DNA of 51,203 bases from Longimicrobium sp. (GTDB lineage Bacteria; Gemmatimonadota; Gemmatimonadetes; Longimicrobiales; Longimicrobiaceae): contig DASVWD010000007.1 of NCBI GenBank assembly GCA_036389795.1, forward strand, positions 1-51,203, written 5' to 3'. Each line of letters opens with the position of its first letter. Within the stretch, counting starts at the first letter, position 1. Made by a program: the position numbers and the translations under genes. Shown one piece after another: positions 1-8,730 of the stretch. The notes beneath the pieces are model-generated. The model was not told where the DNA came from. It did no database searches and saw nothing but the letters and a program-made list of their open reading frames with translations.

Positions 1-50
1 GGAGAGGGAGAACACACCGTGGGATGAGATTCGGGCCCGGAGCCGACCGC

Positions 51-92
51 TTCGCACTTTCGCACTTCGCACTTCGCACTTCGCACTCTCGC
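51..92. repeat. Short tandem repeat, TTCGCAC type
   Basis: Five to six head-to-tail units of TTCGCAC(T)T lie about 70 bp before the malic enzyme start. Read on the minus strand the unit is GTGCGAA, the same unit found at many gene ends in this window, so it may mark the 3' end of a minus-strand gene lying to the left of the window. Confidence 0.8.
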
Positions 93-163
93 TTGACACC
101 CCCACCCCCGCGGCCTACGCTACCCGGCTCGCACGTTCCGACGCTCCACAGGCCGAAAGTCCC

Positions 164-2461
164 ATGGCTGACCGAAGACAGGACGCGCTCGACTACCACA
201 GCAACGGGCGGCGCGGCAAGATCGCGGTGGTCCCCACCAAGCCCGCCAGCACCCAGCGCGACCTCTCGCTGGCCTACTCGCCCGGCGTGGCCGAGCCGTG
301 CCGCGAGATCGCCGCCAACCCCGAGGACGTCTTCAAGTACACGGCGCGCGGCAACCTGGTGGCCGTGGTCTCCAACGGCACCGCCGTCCTCGGCCTCGGC
401 AACATCGGCCCGCTGGCGGCCAAGCCGGTGATGGAGGGCAAGGGCGTGCTCTTCAAGCGCTTCGCCGACATCGACGTGTTCGACCTGGAGGTGGGGAGCC
501 AGGCGCCCGACGACGTGATCCGCTTCTGCGAGTTGCTGGAGCCCACCGTGGGCGGGATCAACCTGGAGGACATCGCCGCCCCGGAGTGCTTCTACATCGA
601 GGAGGAGCTCAAGCGCCGCCTGGACATCCCCGTCTTCCACGACGACCAGCACGGCACGGCGGTGATCAGCGGCGCGGCGCTCCTGAACGCGCTGGAGATC
701 GTGGGCAAGCGCATCGACCGGGTGCGCGTGGTGTTCTCCGGCGCCGGCGCGGCGGCGATCTCCACGGCCGAGCACTACGTCTCGCTCGGCGTGCGGCGCG
801 GCAACATCTACATGGCCGACCGGATGGGGGTGATCCGCACCGACCGCGCCCCCGAGCACATGGACCCGTACAAGGCCCGCTTCGCGCAGGAGACGGAGTG
901 GGAGACGCTGGCGGACGCGCTCCGCGGGGCGGACGTCTTCGTGGGCCTCTCCGTCGGCGGGGCGGTGACCAGGGAGATGGTGGCGGCGATGGCGGAGCGG
1001 CCGATCATCTTCGCGCTGGCCAACCCCGACCCCGAGATCCTCCCCGAGGAGGTGGCCGAGGTGCGCCCGGACGCCATCATGGCCACGGGGCGGACCGACT
1101 ACCCCAACCAGATCAACAACGTCCTGGGCTTCCCCTTCATCTTCCGCGGCGCGCTCGACGTGCGGGCGCGGGCCATCAACGACGAGATGAAGATGGCGGC
1201 CACCCGCGCCCTGGCCGAGCTGGCGCGCCGCGACGTCCCCGAGAGCGTGGAGCGCGCCTACGGCGACGAGCGCTTCCGCTTCGGGCCCGACTACCTGATC
1301 CCCAAGCCGTTCGACCCGCGCATCATGCTGTGGGTGGCGCCGGCCGTGGCGACCGCGGCGATAGAGACCGGGGTGGCGCGGCGCGAGATCGACCCCGACG
1401 CCTACCGCATCGAGCTGGAGGCCCGGCTGGGGCGCGGCCGCCAGGTGATGCGCGACATCATCAACCGGGCGCGGCGCGACCCGCGCACCATCGTCTACCC
1501 CGAGGGCGAGCACGAGCGGGTGATCCGCGCCGCCGCGCTGGTGGTGGCCGAGGGGATCGCGCGTCCGGTGCTGCTCGGCCGCTCCGACCGCATCGAGGCG
1601 AAGGCGCGCGCGCTGGGGGCGTCGCTGGAGGGGGTGGCGGTGGTGGACCGCCTCGGCGACGAGGAGCGGCTGGAGCGCTACGCCCAGCGGCTCTGGGCGC
1701 GCCGCCAGCGCAAGGGGATGACACTGGCCGACGCGCGCGGCGAGGTGCGGCGCGCCATCCCCTTCGGGTGCATGATGGTGGCCGAGGGCGAGGCCGACGG
1801 GCTGGTGGCGGGCGAGGACCTGCACTACCCCGAGACGATCCGCCCCGCGCTGCAGACCGTCGGCACGGCGCCCGGGGTGCGGCGGGTGGCGGGGCTGTAC
1901 ATGATGGTGACCGAGCGCGAGATCCTCTTCTTCGCCGACACCACCGTGAACATCGACCCCAACGCCGAGACGCTGGCCGAGACCGCCACGCTGGCGGCGG
2001 CGTTCGCGCGGCGGATGGGGCTGGTGCCGCGGGTGGCGATGCTCTCGTTCTCCAACTTCGGCTCGGCGCCGCACCCGCACTCCGGCAAGGTGCGCCGCGC
2101 CACCGAGCTGGTGCGCTCGCTGGACCCCACCCTGGAGGTCGACGGCGAGATGCAGGCCGACACCGCCGTGGTGCGCGACCTCCGGCTGGGGCTGTACCCC
2201 TTCACCACGCTGCGCGAGCAGCCCAACGTGTTGATCTTCCCCGACCTGGGCTCGGCCAACATCGCCTACAAGCTGATGATGCGCCTCGGTGGCGCCGAGG
2301 CGTTCGGCCCGATCCTGCTGGGGATGGCGCACCCGATCCACGTGCTGCAGCGCTCGAGCGAGGCCGCCGAGATCGCCAACCTGACCGCCGTGGCGGTGGT
2401 GGACGCGCAGGAGCACGCCGGGATGCGCTTCCGCGCCGCGCCGCCGATGGCGATGGTGTGA
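164..2461 (+). CDS. maeB: NADP-dependent malic enzyme, MaeB-type, with C-terminal phosphotransacetylase-like domain
   Basis: Oxidatively decarboxylates malate to pyruvate, giving NADPH for anabolism. The 765-residue length is that of the hybrid bacterial MaeB family. Seen in the sequence: the malic N-terminal motif [10 protein letters not shown] near residues 37-46, HDDQHGTA near 159-166, a Rossmann dinucleotide motif FSGAGAAA near 192-199, and from about residue 440 a phosphate acetyl/butyryltransferase-like domain containing [12 protein letters not shown] near 630. In known MaeB proteins this second domain is regulatory and responds to acetyl-CoA rather than being catalytic; that role is carried over here. 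The ATG at 164 is chosen because the conserved malic domain begins shortly after it. The gene stands alone, preceded and followed by short repeats. Confidence 0.97.
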   Translation: MADRRQDALDYHSNGRRGKIAVVPTKPASTQRDLSLAYSPGVAEPCREIAANPEDVFKYTARGNLVAVVSNGTAVLGLGNIGPLAAKPVMEGKGVLFKRFADIDVFDLEVGSQAPDDVIRFCELLEPTVGGINLEDIAAPECFYIEEELKRRLDIPVFHDDQHGTAVISGAALLNALEIVGKRIDRVRVVFSGAGAAAISTAEHYVSLGVRRGNIYMADRMGVIRTDRAPEHMDPYKARFAQETEWETLADALRGADVFVGLSVGGAVTREMVAAMAERPIIFALANPDPEILPEEVAEVRPDAIMATGRTDYPNQINNVLGFPFIFRGALDVRARAINDEMKMAATRALAELARRDVPESVERAYGDERFRFGPDYLIPKPFDPRIMLWVAPAVATAAIETGVARREIDPDAYRIELEARLGRGRQVMRDIINRARRDPRTIVYPEGEHERVIRAAALVVAEGIARPVLLGRSDRIEAKARALGASLEGVAVVDRLGDEERLERYAQRLWARRQRKGMTLADARGEVRRAIPFGCMMVAEGEADGLVAGEDLHYPETIRPALQTVGTAPGVRRVAGLYMMVTEREILFFADTTVNIDPNAETLAETATLAAAFARRMGLVPRVAMLSFSNFGSAPHPHSGKVRRATELVRSLDPTLEVDGEMQADTAVVRDLRLGLYPFTTLREQPNVLIFPDLGSANIAYKLMMRLGGAEAFGPILLGMAHPIHVLQRSSEAAEIANLTAVAVVDAQEHAGMRFRAAPPMAMV

Positions 2462-2468
2462 AAGACGA

Positions 2469-2487
2469 GTGCGAAGTGCGACGTGCG
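2469..2487 (+). repeat. Short GTGCGAA-type repeat
   Basis: Two to three degenerate units (GTGCGAA, GTGCGAC) begin 8 bp after the malic enzyme stop codon, in the gene's sense direction. Confidence 0.6.
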
Positions 2488-2497
2488 GAAAACCAGT

Positions 2498-2569
2498 CTC
2501 ACACGGAGTCAATGGAGTCAACGGAGAACACCCAAACATCTTCTGTTGACTCCGTTGACTCCGTGTGAG
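2498..2569. repeat. Long-stem hairpin element (copy 1)
   Basis: The arm 2498-2524 (beginning CTCACACGGAGTCAA) is almost exactly complementary to the arm 2543-2569 (ending GACTCCGTGTGAG), giving a stem of about 27 bp with an 18-base loop. A related copy lies at 21174-21244 and a half copy near 24429-24457. It sits between the malic enzyme and DUF402 genes and is followed by TTTT at about 2573-2576, so it could end transcription, but the stem is longer than a normal terminator. Confidence 0.75.
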
Positions 2570-2629
2570 GCTTTTCGGTTCTGGATTCCAATTTCCCACC
2601 GATCCTCCGACCAGTAGCCACGAATTACG

Positions 2630-3199
2630 ATGCCCGATCTCCCCACCGTCGAGATCCACTACCACCGCCTGATGGGCGCCGCGCAGGTCTTCCGGCAGAT
2701 TGTGCTGGAGGACGCGGGCGACTACGTTGTCACCCTCCTCGAAGCCGCCGATCTGTCGCAGCCGGCCACCGACTCCGCCGGGAACGTGATCCTGGAGCCC
2801 GGCGCGCCGGTGGTCTGGTTCACCTACCGCGGCGCCTGGCACGACGTCGGGCGCTTCCACCGGGCCGACGGCACCTTCACCGGGCTCTACGCCAACGTGC
2901 TGACGCCGGTGAGCATGGTGGGCAACTGGTGGGAGACCACCGACCTCTGCCTGGACGTCTGGCTCTCCGCCGACGGGCGGCTGGAGGTGCTCGACCAGGA
3001 GGAGCTCAAGCAGGCGCAGGCCCGCGGCGCCGTGGCCCCCCAGGCCGCCCGGCGCGCCCGCGAAGAAGCCGTCCGCCTCTTCGAGGCCGCGCGCCAGGGC
3101 GCCTGGCCGCCGCCGCACGTGCACGAATGGACGCTGGAGCGCGCGCGGGAGAAGGCCTCCGGCGCCACCCCCGGCACCACCGCCCGGAACGACGCATGA
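2630..3199 (+). CDS. DUF402 domain-containing protein
   Basis: A 189-residue soluble protein that fits the DUF402/FomD-like family. Visible features are a beta-rich N-terminal half (VEIHYHRL, GAPVVWFTYRGAWHDVGRFH), the family-like segment TDLCLDVWLSADG near residues 104-116, the following LDQEELKQA and a charged helical tail. Characterised members of this fold are metal-dependent hydrolases of nucleoside di- or triphosphates or related phosphoesters; the substrate here is unknown. The stop codon overlaps the start of the next gene (ATGA), so the two are probably translated together, an unusual pairing of a cytosolic hydrolase-like protein with an exported thioredoxin-fold lipoprotein. Confidence 0.85.
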   Translation: MPDLPTVEIHYHRLMGAAQVFRQIVLEDAGDYVVTLLEAADLSQPATDSAGNVILEPGAPVVWFTYRGAWHDVGRFHRADGTFTGLYANVLTPVSMVGNWWETTDLCLDVWLSADGRLEVLDQEELKQAQARGAVAPQAARRAREEAVRLFEAARQGAWPPPHVHEWTLERAREKASGATPGTTARNDA

Positions 3200-3954
3200 C
3201 CCCTCGCACCCCCGCCCCCCGCGCGCGCCTGGCCCCCGCGCTCCTGGCCGCCGTGCTGGCCCTGACCTCCACGGTCTCGGCGTGCGCGCAGCCGGGCTCC
3301 GGGGCCCAGGGGCGGCAGGGCGCCGCGGCGACGCCCGCCCAGGTCGACTCCATCCTCCCCCGCGCCGACCGCGGGCGCTCCAAGGGCTCCGACTCGGCCC
3401 GGGTGACCATCATCGAGGTCTCCGACTTCCAGTGCCCGTTCTGCCGCCAGTGGTTCGACCAGACGTACGCGAAGTTCGACAGCGCGTACGTCCGCACCGG
3501 GAAGGTGCGGATGGTGTTCATCAACTACCCGCTCCCCAGCCACACCCAGTCGTACCCCGCCGCCAAGGCCGCCCTCTGCGCCGGCGCGCAGGGGAAGTTC
3601 TGGCCGATGCACGACCGGCTCTTCTCCACCCAGCGCGAGTGGAGCGGCCAGAACGACGCGGCGCAGCGCTTCGCCCGCTTCGCGGTGGACGTGGGGCTGG
3701 ACGCCGCCGCCTGGCGCGACTGCTACGACAACGACCGCGTGGCGCCGGTGGTGATCAACGACGTGAGCGGCGTCACGGGCGCGGGGATCCAGGGGACGCC
3801 CACCTTCATCGTCAACGGCCGCCAGCTGCTGAACGGCGCCGTCACGTTCGAGGAGATGAGCCGCGCCGTCGAGGCCCATCTCTCGGCCCCGCCCGGCCAG
3901 GCGCCCGCGCCCCCGCCCGCTCCGGCGCCCCCGCCGGCCCCGCCGGGAAGCTGA
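3196..3954 (+). CDS. DsbA/thioredoxin-fold lipoprotein
   Basis: A 252-residue exported disulfide oxidoreductase. The signal peptide ends in the lipobox VSAC (Cys30), so the protein is probably anchored to a membrane on the outer face. The thioredoxin fold carries the redox motif CPFC (Cys80, Cys83) in the context VSDFQCPFCRQW and the cis-proline loop GTPTF. The DsbA-like helical insertion includes KAALCAGAQGKFWPMHD. The last 25 residues are almost only Pro, Ala and Gly (PAPPPAPAPPPAPP), probably a flexible cell-wall tail. The ATG at 3196 overlaps the DUF402 stop; a longer in-frame ORF upstream is discarded because it lies inside DUF402 and would bury the signal peptide. Confidence 0.9.
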   Translation: MTPRTPAPRARLAPALLAAVLALTSTVSACAQPGSGAQGRQGAAATPAQVDSILPRADRGRSKGSDSARVTIIEVSDFQCPFCRQWFDQTYAKFDSAYVRTGKVRMVFINYPLPSHTQSYPAAKAALCAGAQGKFWPMHDRLFSTQREWSGQNDAAQRFARFAVDVGLDAAAWRDCYDNDRVAPVVINDVSGVTGAGIQGTPTFIVNGRQLLNGAVTFEEMSRAVEAHLSAPPGQAPAPPPAPAPPPAPPGS

Positions 3955-3968
3955 TCCCGGGCGAAGCG

Positions 3969-4002
3969 AAGAGGCCGCCCTCCCGATGGAGAGCGGCCTC
4001 TT
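3969..4002 (+). terminator. Rho-independent-type terminator after the DsbA-like gene
   Basis: AAGAGGCCGC (3969-3978) and GCGGCCTCTT (3993-4002) form a perfect 10-bp stem with a 14-base loop, 15 bp after the stop codon. No long U tract follows. It also lies between this gene and the convergent gene at 4050, so it may serve both. Confidence 0.7.
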
Positions 4003-4049
4003 CCGCGTTCACGCGGGGCGCGTTCCGTCTGCGCGGCGCCGAAAGGGGG

Positions 4050-4466
4050 TCAGCCCTGCTCGCCGGCGCCGGGGGCCTCGCCGCCCAGCTCCAGCACCCA
4101 GCCGGGTGGCGTGCGCGAGAGCCCGGTGAAGACGCCGCGGAACGCGGTGACCACCTGCCGCACGGCCTGCGCGCGGTCGTCGCCGGAGAGCGGCCACAGC
4201 AGCATCTCCAGGGCGTTGGCCGCCTCGGGGGTGGGGAGCGAGTCGTCGGGCGCCTCGGCCACGCCCTCGCGCAGGTGCTTGAGGTACCAGCGCTTCCAGA
4301 GGCGCGCGTTGCGCTCGTAGGGGACGGAGCCCTCGATGAACTTCTTGGTGGCGCCGACCTTCACCCCGGCGCTCTTGGCGACCTTCCGGAGCGACGTCTT
4401 CGCCACCTGGGCGCGCGCGTGCTCGCGGATGCGGTCCATGGACGGCTCCGGGACGCGCTCGATCAC
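4050..4466 (-). CDS. Hypothetical protein with helix-turn-helix-like N-terminus
   Basis: A 138-residue protein of unknown function. Residues about 22-48 (TSLRKVAKSAGVKVGATKKF then GSVPY) read as a phage-repressor-like helix-turn-helix: a Ser-Leu-Arg-x-Val-Ala helix, a Gly-Val turn and a Lys/Phe recognition helix, followed by a basic WKRWYLKHL helix. The rest is helical with no catalytic motif. The GTG at 4466 is supported by a strong GGGAGG ribosome site five bases upstream; the ATG at residue 10 is the alternative. It may be a DNA-binding regulator, with no visible partner gene. Confidence 0.7.
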   Translation of the reverse strand: MIERVPEPSMDRIREHARAQVAKTSLRKVAKSAGVKVGATKKFIEGSVPYERNARLWKRWYLKHLREGVAEAPDDSLPTPEAANALEMLLWPLSGDDRAQAVRQVVTAFRGVFTGLSRTPPGWVLELGGEAPGAGEQG

Positions 4467-4798
4467 CGGGACCTCCCGGCGGGGGTCCCGGAGCGGCGTC
4501 CGCGCGCCGCTTGTGCACTGTGTTTACTTAGTTTCGGCTTACACTCTACAGATTAAGGCCGATTTTTAAGCGTGGCAAGGGGCCTCCTCTCCACAAGTGC
4601 ACAGATATACAACGTAGACGCCCCGGCACCTTCCCGAAACCTGTTCTGCCGGTGGCCGGAATCGTTCGCCTGCAACGACTTGGCGGATTTTGCGCACCTC
4701 CGTGCGCGGCGGGCGGCTCAGGGCTGATCCGGCGCACGATCCGGGCGTGCTGCCCGTCCCGCAAGCCCCCCCGGACCAGGGTGGCGGAGCGGCACGAG
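4467..4798. other. Intergenic stretch without a gene
   Basis: Apart from the candidate promoter at 4550-4578, I see no conserved gene here. ORFs that cross it on both strands have the Arg/Pro/Gly-rich composition of shadow frames in GC-rich DNA. The right end runs into the first copy of the dispersed ~155-bp repeat. Confidence 0.5.
4550..4578 (-). promoter_or_regulatory. Candidate sigma70 promoter for the helix-turn-helix gene
   Basis: On the minus strand TTGCCA (4578-4573) is followed after exactly 17 bases by TAATCT (4555-4550), in the most AT-rich stretch of this gap. The start site would be near 4543, giving a leader of about 76 bases. The -35 matches consensus at five of six positions, the -10 at three of six. 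Confidence 0.45.
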
Positions 4799-4951
4799 CG
4801 TGAGGGATGCGCGCCCGACAGGGCCGGGACCGTGGCGGCCGGGCAGTTTCGGCCGACGCGGGCCCGGCGCCGTTGGGCACGGTGGTATCGTGCCCTACGG
4901 CGCGCGCAGCCCGGCCCGGAGCGCAGCGGAGGGACACGCCCAAAACTGCAG
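4799..4951 (+). repeat. Dispersed ~155-bp hairpin repeat, copy A (subfamily 1)
   Basis: Begins GCGTGAGGGATGCGCGCCCG and ends in GGGACACGCCC...CTGCAG. The core hairpin at 4867-4903 is GCGCCGT-T-GGGCACG, loop, CGTGCCC-T-ACGGCGC. A second small hairpin GCCC-GACA-GGGC lies near the left end. Related copies are at 11719-11873 (inverted), 19387-19539, 40735-40890 and 48755-48908 (inverted). Confidence 0.9.
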
Positions 4952-5028
4952 TGCGAAAGTGCCAAGTGCGAAAGTGCGAAAGTAACTGCAGTTCGATCAC
5001 TCTCGCACTCTCGCACTCTCGCACTTTG
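4951..5028. repeat. GTGCGAA/TTCGCAC tandem repeats at a gene end
   Basis: Forward units GTGCGAAA (4951-4982) face inverted units CTCGCACT (5000-5026) across a short spacer containing CTGCAGTT. The inverted block ends 3 bp from the stop codon of the lytic transglycosylase, where in the gene's sense direction it reads GTGCGAGA. Confidence 0.8.
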
Positions 5029-5030
5029 CG

Positions 5031-7427
5031 TCAGCCGCCGTAGAGGCCGCGGTAGACCTCGGTGTTGCGGGTGAGGATCTTCACGTAGTCGCGCGTCTCC
5101 TCGAAGGGGATGCGCTCGGTGAACAGCTCGCGGTCGCGCGCTTCGGGGAAGGAGCGCCAGCGCGCCACCCGCCCCGGCCCGGCGTTGTAGGCGATGAAGA
5201 CGCTGACGAGGTCGCTGCCGTAGCTGCGCACCTGGGCGGCCAGGAAGCGCGTGCCCAGGTGCACGTTGATCTCGGGGTTGAAGAGCAGGTCGCGCTCCCA
5301 GCCGCGGATCCCCGCCCCCGCCGCCAGCCCCGCGCCCGTGGCCGGCATCACCTGCATGAGCCCCATGGCCCCGGCGCGCGACTGCGCGCGCGCCATGAAC
5401 GACGACTCCTGCCGGATGAGCGCCGCCACCAGGAAGGGGTCCAGCCCGCGCTCGCGCGCCTCGGCGGCCACCAGCTCGCGGTAGGGGAAGGGGTAGAGGA
5501 TGCGCACCAGCCGCGCGTCGTACGCCGCCCCCGCGGCGCGCAGCGCCAGCCCGATGCGGATCCCCTGCGGCGCGTAGCCGCGCTCGGGGAGCGCTTCGGC
5601 CAGGGGGTAGAGGAGCCCCGGGTCGGTGCCCGCCTCGCGGACGCGGCGGTCGACCTCCTGCTTCGCCTCGTCCAGGAGCCCCGCGGCGCGCAGCAGGTCC
5701 ACGCCGCGCATCCACCCCGCCACACGCCCGGCGGCCTCGGCCGGGAGGTGCGGCGCCTGGGCGAAGGGGATCGGCCAGTAGCGCTCGCCCAGCCGCCGGG
5801 CGGAGAGCACCGAGTAGTACGAGAGCGGCTCGCGGGCGCGGACCTCGCGCCAGCGCGCCCGGGCGGCCTCCTGGTCGCCGCGCGCGGCGTGGGCGCGGCC
5901 GGCCCAGTAGCCGGCCTGCAGCCACTGCGGGCCCTGCGGGCTGGTCGAGCGGTACTCGTCCCACGCGCGCGCGGCGCCCGCGTAGTCGCGCGCCAGGAAC
6001 GCGGCGCCGGCCACCCGCATGAGCGCCAGCCCCGCCGGCGCGCTCCCCGGGTACTCGGCCGCCACGCGGCGGTAGAGCTGCGCGGCGCGGGCGTCCGTCC
6101 CCGCGTCGTCGGTGAGGTCGGCGGCCAGGTAGAGCGCCTCCCCGGCGGCGGGCTGGCCCCGGTAGCGCTCCGCCGCCGCCAGCAGCGCGGCGACGGCCGC
6201 CGCGCGGCTCCCCCGGCGGTACTGCGCGCGGGCCGCGTACAGCGCCGCCTCGGCGGCCACGGGGGGAGGCGCCTCGGCGGGCAGCGGGCGCAGCGCCTCC
6301 TCGGCCTCGCCGTAGCGCCCGGCGGCGAAGAGCATCTTTCCCATGCGCAGCCGCACGTCGTGGCGCTCGGGCGCGGTCCCCGCGCCGGAGGCGAGCCAGG
6401 CGCGGTAGCCGCCGGCCGCGCGGGCGGCGTTGCCGTGGCGCTCGTAGACGGCGGCGATCGCCAGGTGGTCGGCGGGGCCCAGCCCCGGCAGCTCGGAGAG
6501 CCAGCGCGCCGCGTCCACGGCGGCCGCGGCCTCGGGGGCCGCCTGGGCGGCGGCACGCAGCTCGCGCCGGGCGCTCTCCGCGTCGCCCAGGTCGAGCGCC
6601 ACCCGCGCGGCGACCGCGGTCATCTCCGCGCTGTCCTGGGGGGTGGCCGCGCGGGCGAGGTAGGCGAGGGCGGCCTCGCGGGCGCCGCGCAGGTCGCGGG
6701 CGGCGCGGTGGGCGGCCACGTGCGCCCGCTGCGCGCGCACCGGCAGCTCGGCGGCGGCGCGCGGGGCCAGCAGGGCGCGCACGCGGCCGGGGTCGCCGCG
6801 CTGGGCGACCGCCTCGGCGGCCAGGAGGCCCGCCCAGGCGGCGACCTCGGGGGCCTGGCCGCCCACCCGCTCCAGCCCGGCGACGCCCGCGTCCACCTGC
6901 CCCGCGCGCAGCAGCGCCCGCGCGTGCCGCAGCTCGGCGATCGCGCGCTCGTCGCCGCCGCGCTCGTGGGCCAGGCGCAGGTAGCGCGCGTAGGCGTCGG
7001 CCGCGGCGGGCCACTGCCCGGCCTCCTCCCGCGCCTGGCCGAGCAGGTACCAGCCCAGCCCGCCGCCTGCCGCGTCGAGCCACGGCCTGCCTTCCAGCAG
7101 CTCGCGCACGCTGGCCCAGCCGCCCCACCCGGCCTCGGCGCGCGCGGCCGCCAGCACCAGCTCGGGGCTGGACCCGGGGCGCAGGATCTCGCGCAGGCGC
7201 CGGGCGGCGCGCCAGTTCCGCCCCTGGCGCAGCAGCTCGCGCACGTCGGCCGGCACGTCCTGCGGGAGCGGGACCGCCTGCTCGGGGGTGGTAACGGGGG
7301 CCGCCACCTGCGTCAGCGGGCGCGCCTCGCCCTCGCGGGTACCGCCGGGCAGCAGCCGCAGCACGCCCCAGAGCAGCAGGGGCGCGGCCAGGAGCGGGAG
7401 GGCCAGGAGGAGCCGGCGGCGGTCCAT
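5031..7427 (-). CDS. Soluble lytic murein transglycosylase (SLT domain) with long TPR-like helical region
   Basis: Cleaves the MurNAc-GlcNAc bond of peptidoglycan in the periplasm, forming 1,6-anhydro ends. The 798-residue protein starts with a signal anchor (LLLALPLLAAPLLLWGVL), continues through about 600 residues of alanine-rich helical repeats like the superhelical U domain of Slt70, and ends in a C-terminal SLT domain. Catalytic motif IRQESSF (Glu near residue 672), then GAMGLMQVMPATG, NPEINVHLGTRFL and AYNAGPGRV, are all present and in order. The repeat region is longer than in E. coli Slt and rich in tetratricopeptide-like motifs. The gene is monocistronic and divergent from the next gene. 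Confidence 0.93.
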   Translation of the reverse strand: MDRRRLLLALPLLAAPLLLWGVLRLLPGGTREGEARPLTQVAAPVTTPEQAVPLPQDVPADVRELLRQGRNWRAARRLREILRPGSSPELVLAAARAEAGWGGWASVRELLEGRPWLDAAGGGLGWYLLGQAREEAGQWPAAADAYARYLRLAHERGGDERAIAELRHARALLRAGQVDAGVAGLERVGGQAPEVAAWAGLLAAEAVAQRGDPGRVRALLAPRAAAELPVRAQRAHVAAHRAARDLRGAREAALAYLARAATPQDSAEMTAVAARVALDLGDAESARRELRAAAQAAPEAAAAVDAARWLSELPGLGPADHLAIAAVYERHGNAARAAGGYRAWLASGAGTAPERHDVRLRMGKMLFAAGRYGEAEEALRPLPAEAPPPVAAEAALYAARAQYRRGSRAAAVAALLAAAERYRGQPAAGEALYLAADLTDDAGTDARAAQLYRRVAAEYPGSAPAGLALMRVAGAAFLARDYAGAARAWDEYRSTSPQGPQWLQAGYWAGRAHAARGDQEAARARWREVRAREPLSYYSVLSARRLGERYWPIPFAQAPHLPAEAAGRVAGWMRGVDLLRAAGLLDEAKQEVDRRVREAGTDPGLLYPLAEALPERGYAPQGIRIGLALRAAGAAYDARLVRILYPFPYRELVAAEARERGLDPFLVAALIRQESSFMARAQSRAGAMGLMQVMPATGAGLAAGAGIRGWERDLLFNPEINVHLGTRFLAAQVRSYGSDLVSVFIAYNAGPGRVARWRSFPEARDRELFTERIPFEETRDYVKILTRNTEVYRGLYGG

Positions 7428-7561
7428 TTCGGCTGGTCGCGGGTTCGTGGACGGGGGATCAGGGGCGCGGCTTGCGAAACGTATGCCTCGCCCGGGCCGC
7501 GCGGCGCCGCGAGCCCGCCGTCGGGCCCCCCGCTTGCACTCCGCCCGGTCCCGCTGTCCCC

Positions 7562-7975
7562 ATGTCTCCGGAAGGCGGACCCGTGCAGGCGACGACGTTC
7601 TCGGCGTTCGAAGAGCAGGCGCGCGGAGCGGTGCACTGGATGCAGCTCGCGGTGGAAGCCGCGGGGGCGCTGGTGATCGCGCTGGGGGTCGTCCTGGCCG
7701 CCGTCGCCTTCGTCCGCTCGCTGTCGGGAGGCGACGACCGGCGCGGCTACGCCCGCGTCCGGCTGACGCTGGCGCACTACCTGGCGCTCGCGCTCGAGTT
7801 TCTCCTGGCCGCCGACATCCTGGCGACCGCCATCTCTCCCACCTGGGACCAGATCGGCAAGCTGGCCGCGATCGCCGCCATCCGCACCGGCCTCAACTAC
7901 TTCCTGATGCGCGAGATGCGGGACGAGGGCAAGGAGGCCGTCCGCGGGCCGGGGGATGGGGGTGCTGCCGGTTGA
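7562..7975 (+). CDS. DUF1622-like small membrane protein
   Basis: A 137-residue inner-membrane protein with hydrophobic helices at about residues 25-50 (EAAGALVIALGVVLAAVAF) and 75-97 (LALALEFLLAADILATAI) and a weaker third near 105-120 (AAIRTGLNYFLMREM). The order of helix, RVRLTLAHYLALALEFLLA and RTGLNYFL matches the DUF1622 family, whose function is not known. The ATG at 7562 is chosen because it leaves a compact family-sized protein; upstream codons in the same frame are Arg/Pro-rich. It is divergent from the transglycosylase. Confidence 0.8.
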   Translation: MSPEGGPVQATTFSAFEEQARGAVHWMQLAVEAAGALVIALGVVLAAVAFVRSLSGGDDRRGYARVRLTLAHYLALALEFLLAADILATAISPTWDQIGKLAAIAAIRTGLNYFLMREMRDEGKEAVRGPGDGGAAG

Positions 7976-7999
7976 GATGGCGGGGAGGCCTGATGGAGA

Positions 8000-8026
8000 G
8001 CCGGCGGCGGGAGGGCCGCCGCCGGC
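8000..8026. terminator. Bidirectional hairpin between DUF1622 gene and peptide gene
   Basis: GCCGGCGGCGG (8000-8010) and CCGCCGCCGGC (8016-8026) form a perfect 11-bp stem with a 5-base loop between convergent genes. No U tract is visible on either side. Confidence 0.65.
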
Positions 8027-8041
8027 CTGGTCCGACGCGTG

Positions 8042-8248
8042 TCAATAAGCCGGGTCGGCGCACTCCGGGCAGGTGCGGTTGGGCAGGCACGTCGGCTTGC
8101 CGTACGCCGTGTAGCAGGTGCCCGCAGGCGTCGCGACGAGCCCGAGCATCTCGCGCCCGTGCACGGTTCCCCGCTCCGCTTCGTCCTCCCGCGTGGTGGG
8201 GAACGACTCGACGCGCAGGTGGTCGAGCTTCAGCCGCAGCTTTCTCAT
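8042..8248 (-). CDS. Candidate RiPP precursor peptide (pinensin-like leader, 4 Cys)
   Basis: A 68-residue peptide. The leader begins MRKLRLKLDHLRVESFPT and contains GTVHG near residues 27-31, the same pattern as the larger peptide gene upstream at 8351. The C-terminal 25 residues hold four Cys (TCYTAYGKPTC, RTCPEC) with Thr beside three of them. Leaders of the form KLxLxxDxLxVxSF are known from pinensin-type lanthipeptide precursors of Bacteroidota and related families. A GGAGAGG ribosome site lies nine bases before the ATG. No lanthionine synthetase, protease or transporter gene is seen in the window, so modification is unproven. It could instead be a secreted or disulfide-bonded small protein. 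Confidence 0.75.
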   Translation of the reverse strand: MRKLRLKLDHLRVESFPTTREDEAERGTVHGREMLGLVATPAGTCYTAYGKPTCLPNRTCPECADPAY

Positions 8249-8316
8249 GTTCGCCTCTCCGGGTTGAGTGGTGCTCCGTCCGGGCGGCCGAGCGCGGCCG
8301 CGGACGGGGGCAAGCG

Positions 8317-8343
8317 CGCGCGCCGGCGGGGAGCCGGCGCGCG
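8317..8343 (-). terminator. Intercistronic hairpin between the two peptide genes
   Basis: CGCGCGCCGGC (8317-8327) and GCCGGCGCGCG (8333-8343) form a perfect 11-bp GC stem with a 5-base loop, starting 7 bp after the upstream peptide gene. It may attenuate read-through into the second gene or protect the first message. Confidence 0.6.
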
Positions 8344-8350
8344 GGTCGGG

Positions 8351-8644
8351 TCAGCAGAGGTCGAGCTGGAGCGTCTGGCAGCACTCCGAGCCGCACGAGC
8401 CGCCGCAGCTGTTGGCGCAGGTGTACCCGCACGTGTTCACGGCCGCGTCGCACGTGTACTGGCACACCGAGGGCGAGCAGGCGCCCGTCTCCGTGTTGCA
8501 CTGGTTCTCGCCGCAGTAGCTCGGGCCCGACGGGCAGTACTGGATGCTGTCGTGACCGTGGACGGTCCCGCCCTCGCCCCCCCCGGGCGTCGCCTCGAAC
8601 GAGGCCACCTCCAGGTCGTCCACGTTCAGCCGCAGCTTCTTCAT
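8351..8644 (-). CDS. Candidate RiPP precursor peptide (pinensin-like leader, 13 Cys)
   Basis: A 97-residue peptide starting MKKLRLNVDDLEVASFEA, with GTVHGHDS near residues 28-35, then a core in which 13 of about 60 residues are Cys, many next to Thr or Ser (QYTC, GYTC, NSCGGSC). Leader and GTVHG motif are shared with the 68-residue peptide downstream, so the two are paralogues with diverged cores. A GGGAGG ribosome site sits six to eight bases before the ATG at 8644. Cys beside Ser/Thr fits thioether or disulfide cross-links. The enzymes that would act on it are not in this window, so they would have to work in trans from elsewhere in the genome. Confidence 0.8.
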   Translation of the reverse strand: MKKLRLNVDDLEVASFEATPGGGEGGTVHGHDSIQYCPSGPSYCGENQCNTETGACSPSVCQYTCDAAVNTCGYTCANSCGGSCGSECCQTLQLDLC

Positions 8645-8730
8645 CCGGCCCTCCCTGGTGCGGGTGGACGCCTCCGCGCACCGGACTCCGTGACATGGCC
8701 CGGCCACTTCGAAGGCGGTTGATTCCCATC

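Noticed and set aside
24-431. 135-residue plus-strand ORF overlapping the malic enzyme start
   Set aside because: Ser/Pro/Arg-rich composition, built from the tandem repeat and a shifted frame of maeB; no ribosome site.
298-2568. 756-residue ORF inside maeB in another frame
   Set aside because: Extreme Arg/Gly/Ala/Pro content typical of shadow frames in GC-rich DNA; maeB in the other frame has complete domain motifs.
2929-3195. N-terminal extension of the DsbA-like protein
   Set aside because: Lies inside the DUF402 gene and would hide a clear signal peptide and lipobox beginning at 3196.
5259-7676. 805-residue plus-strand ORF opposite the lytic transglycosylase
   Set aside because: Antisense shadow of slt, with no motifs and His/Arg/Gly/Ala-rich composition.
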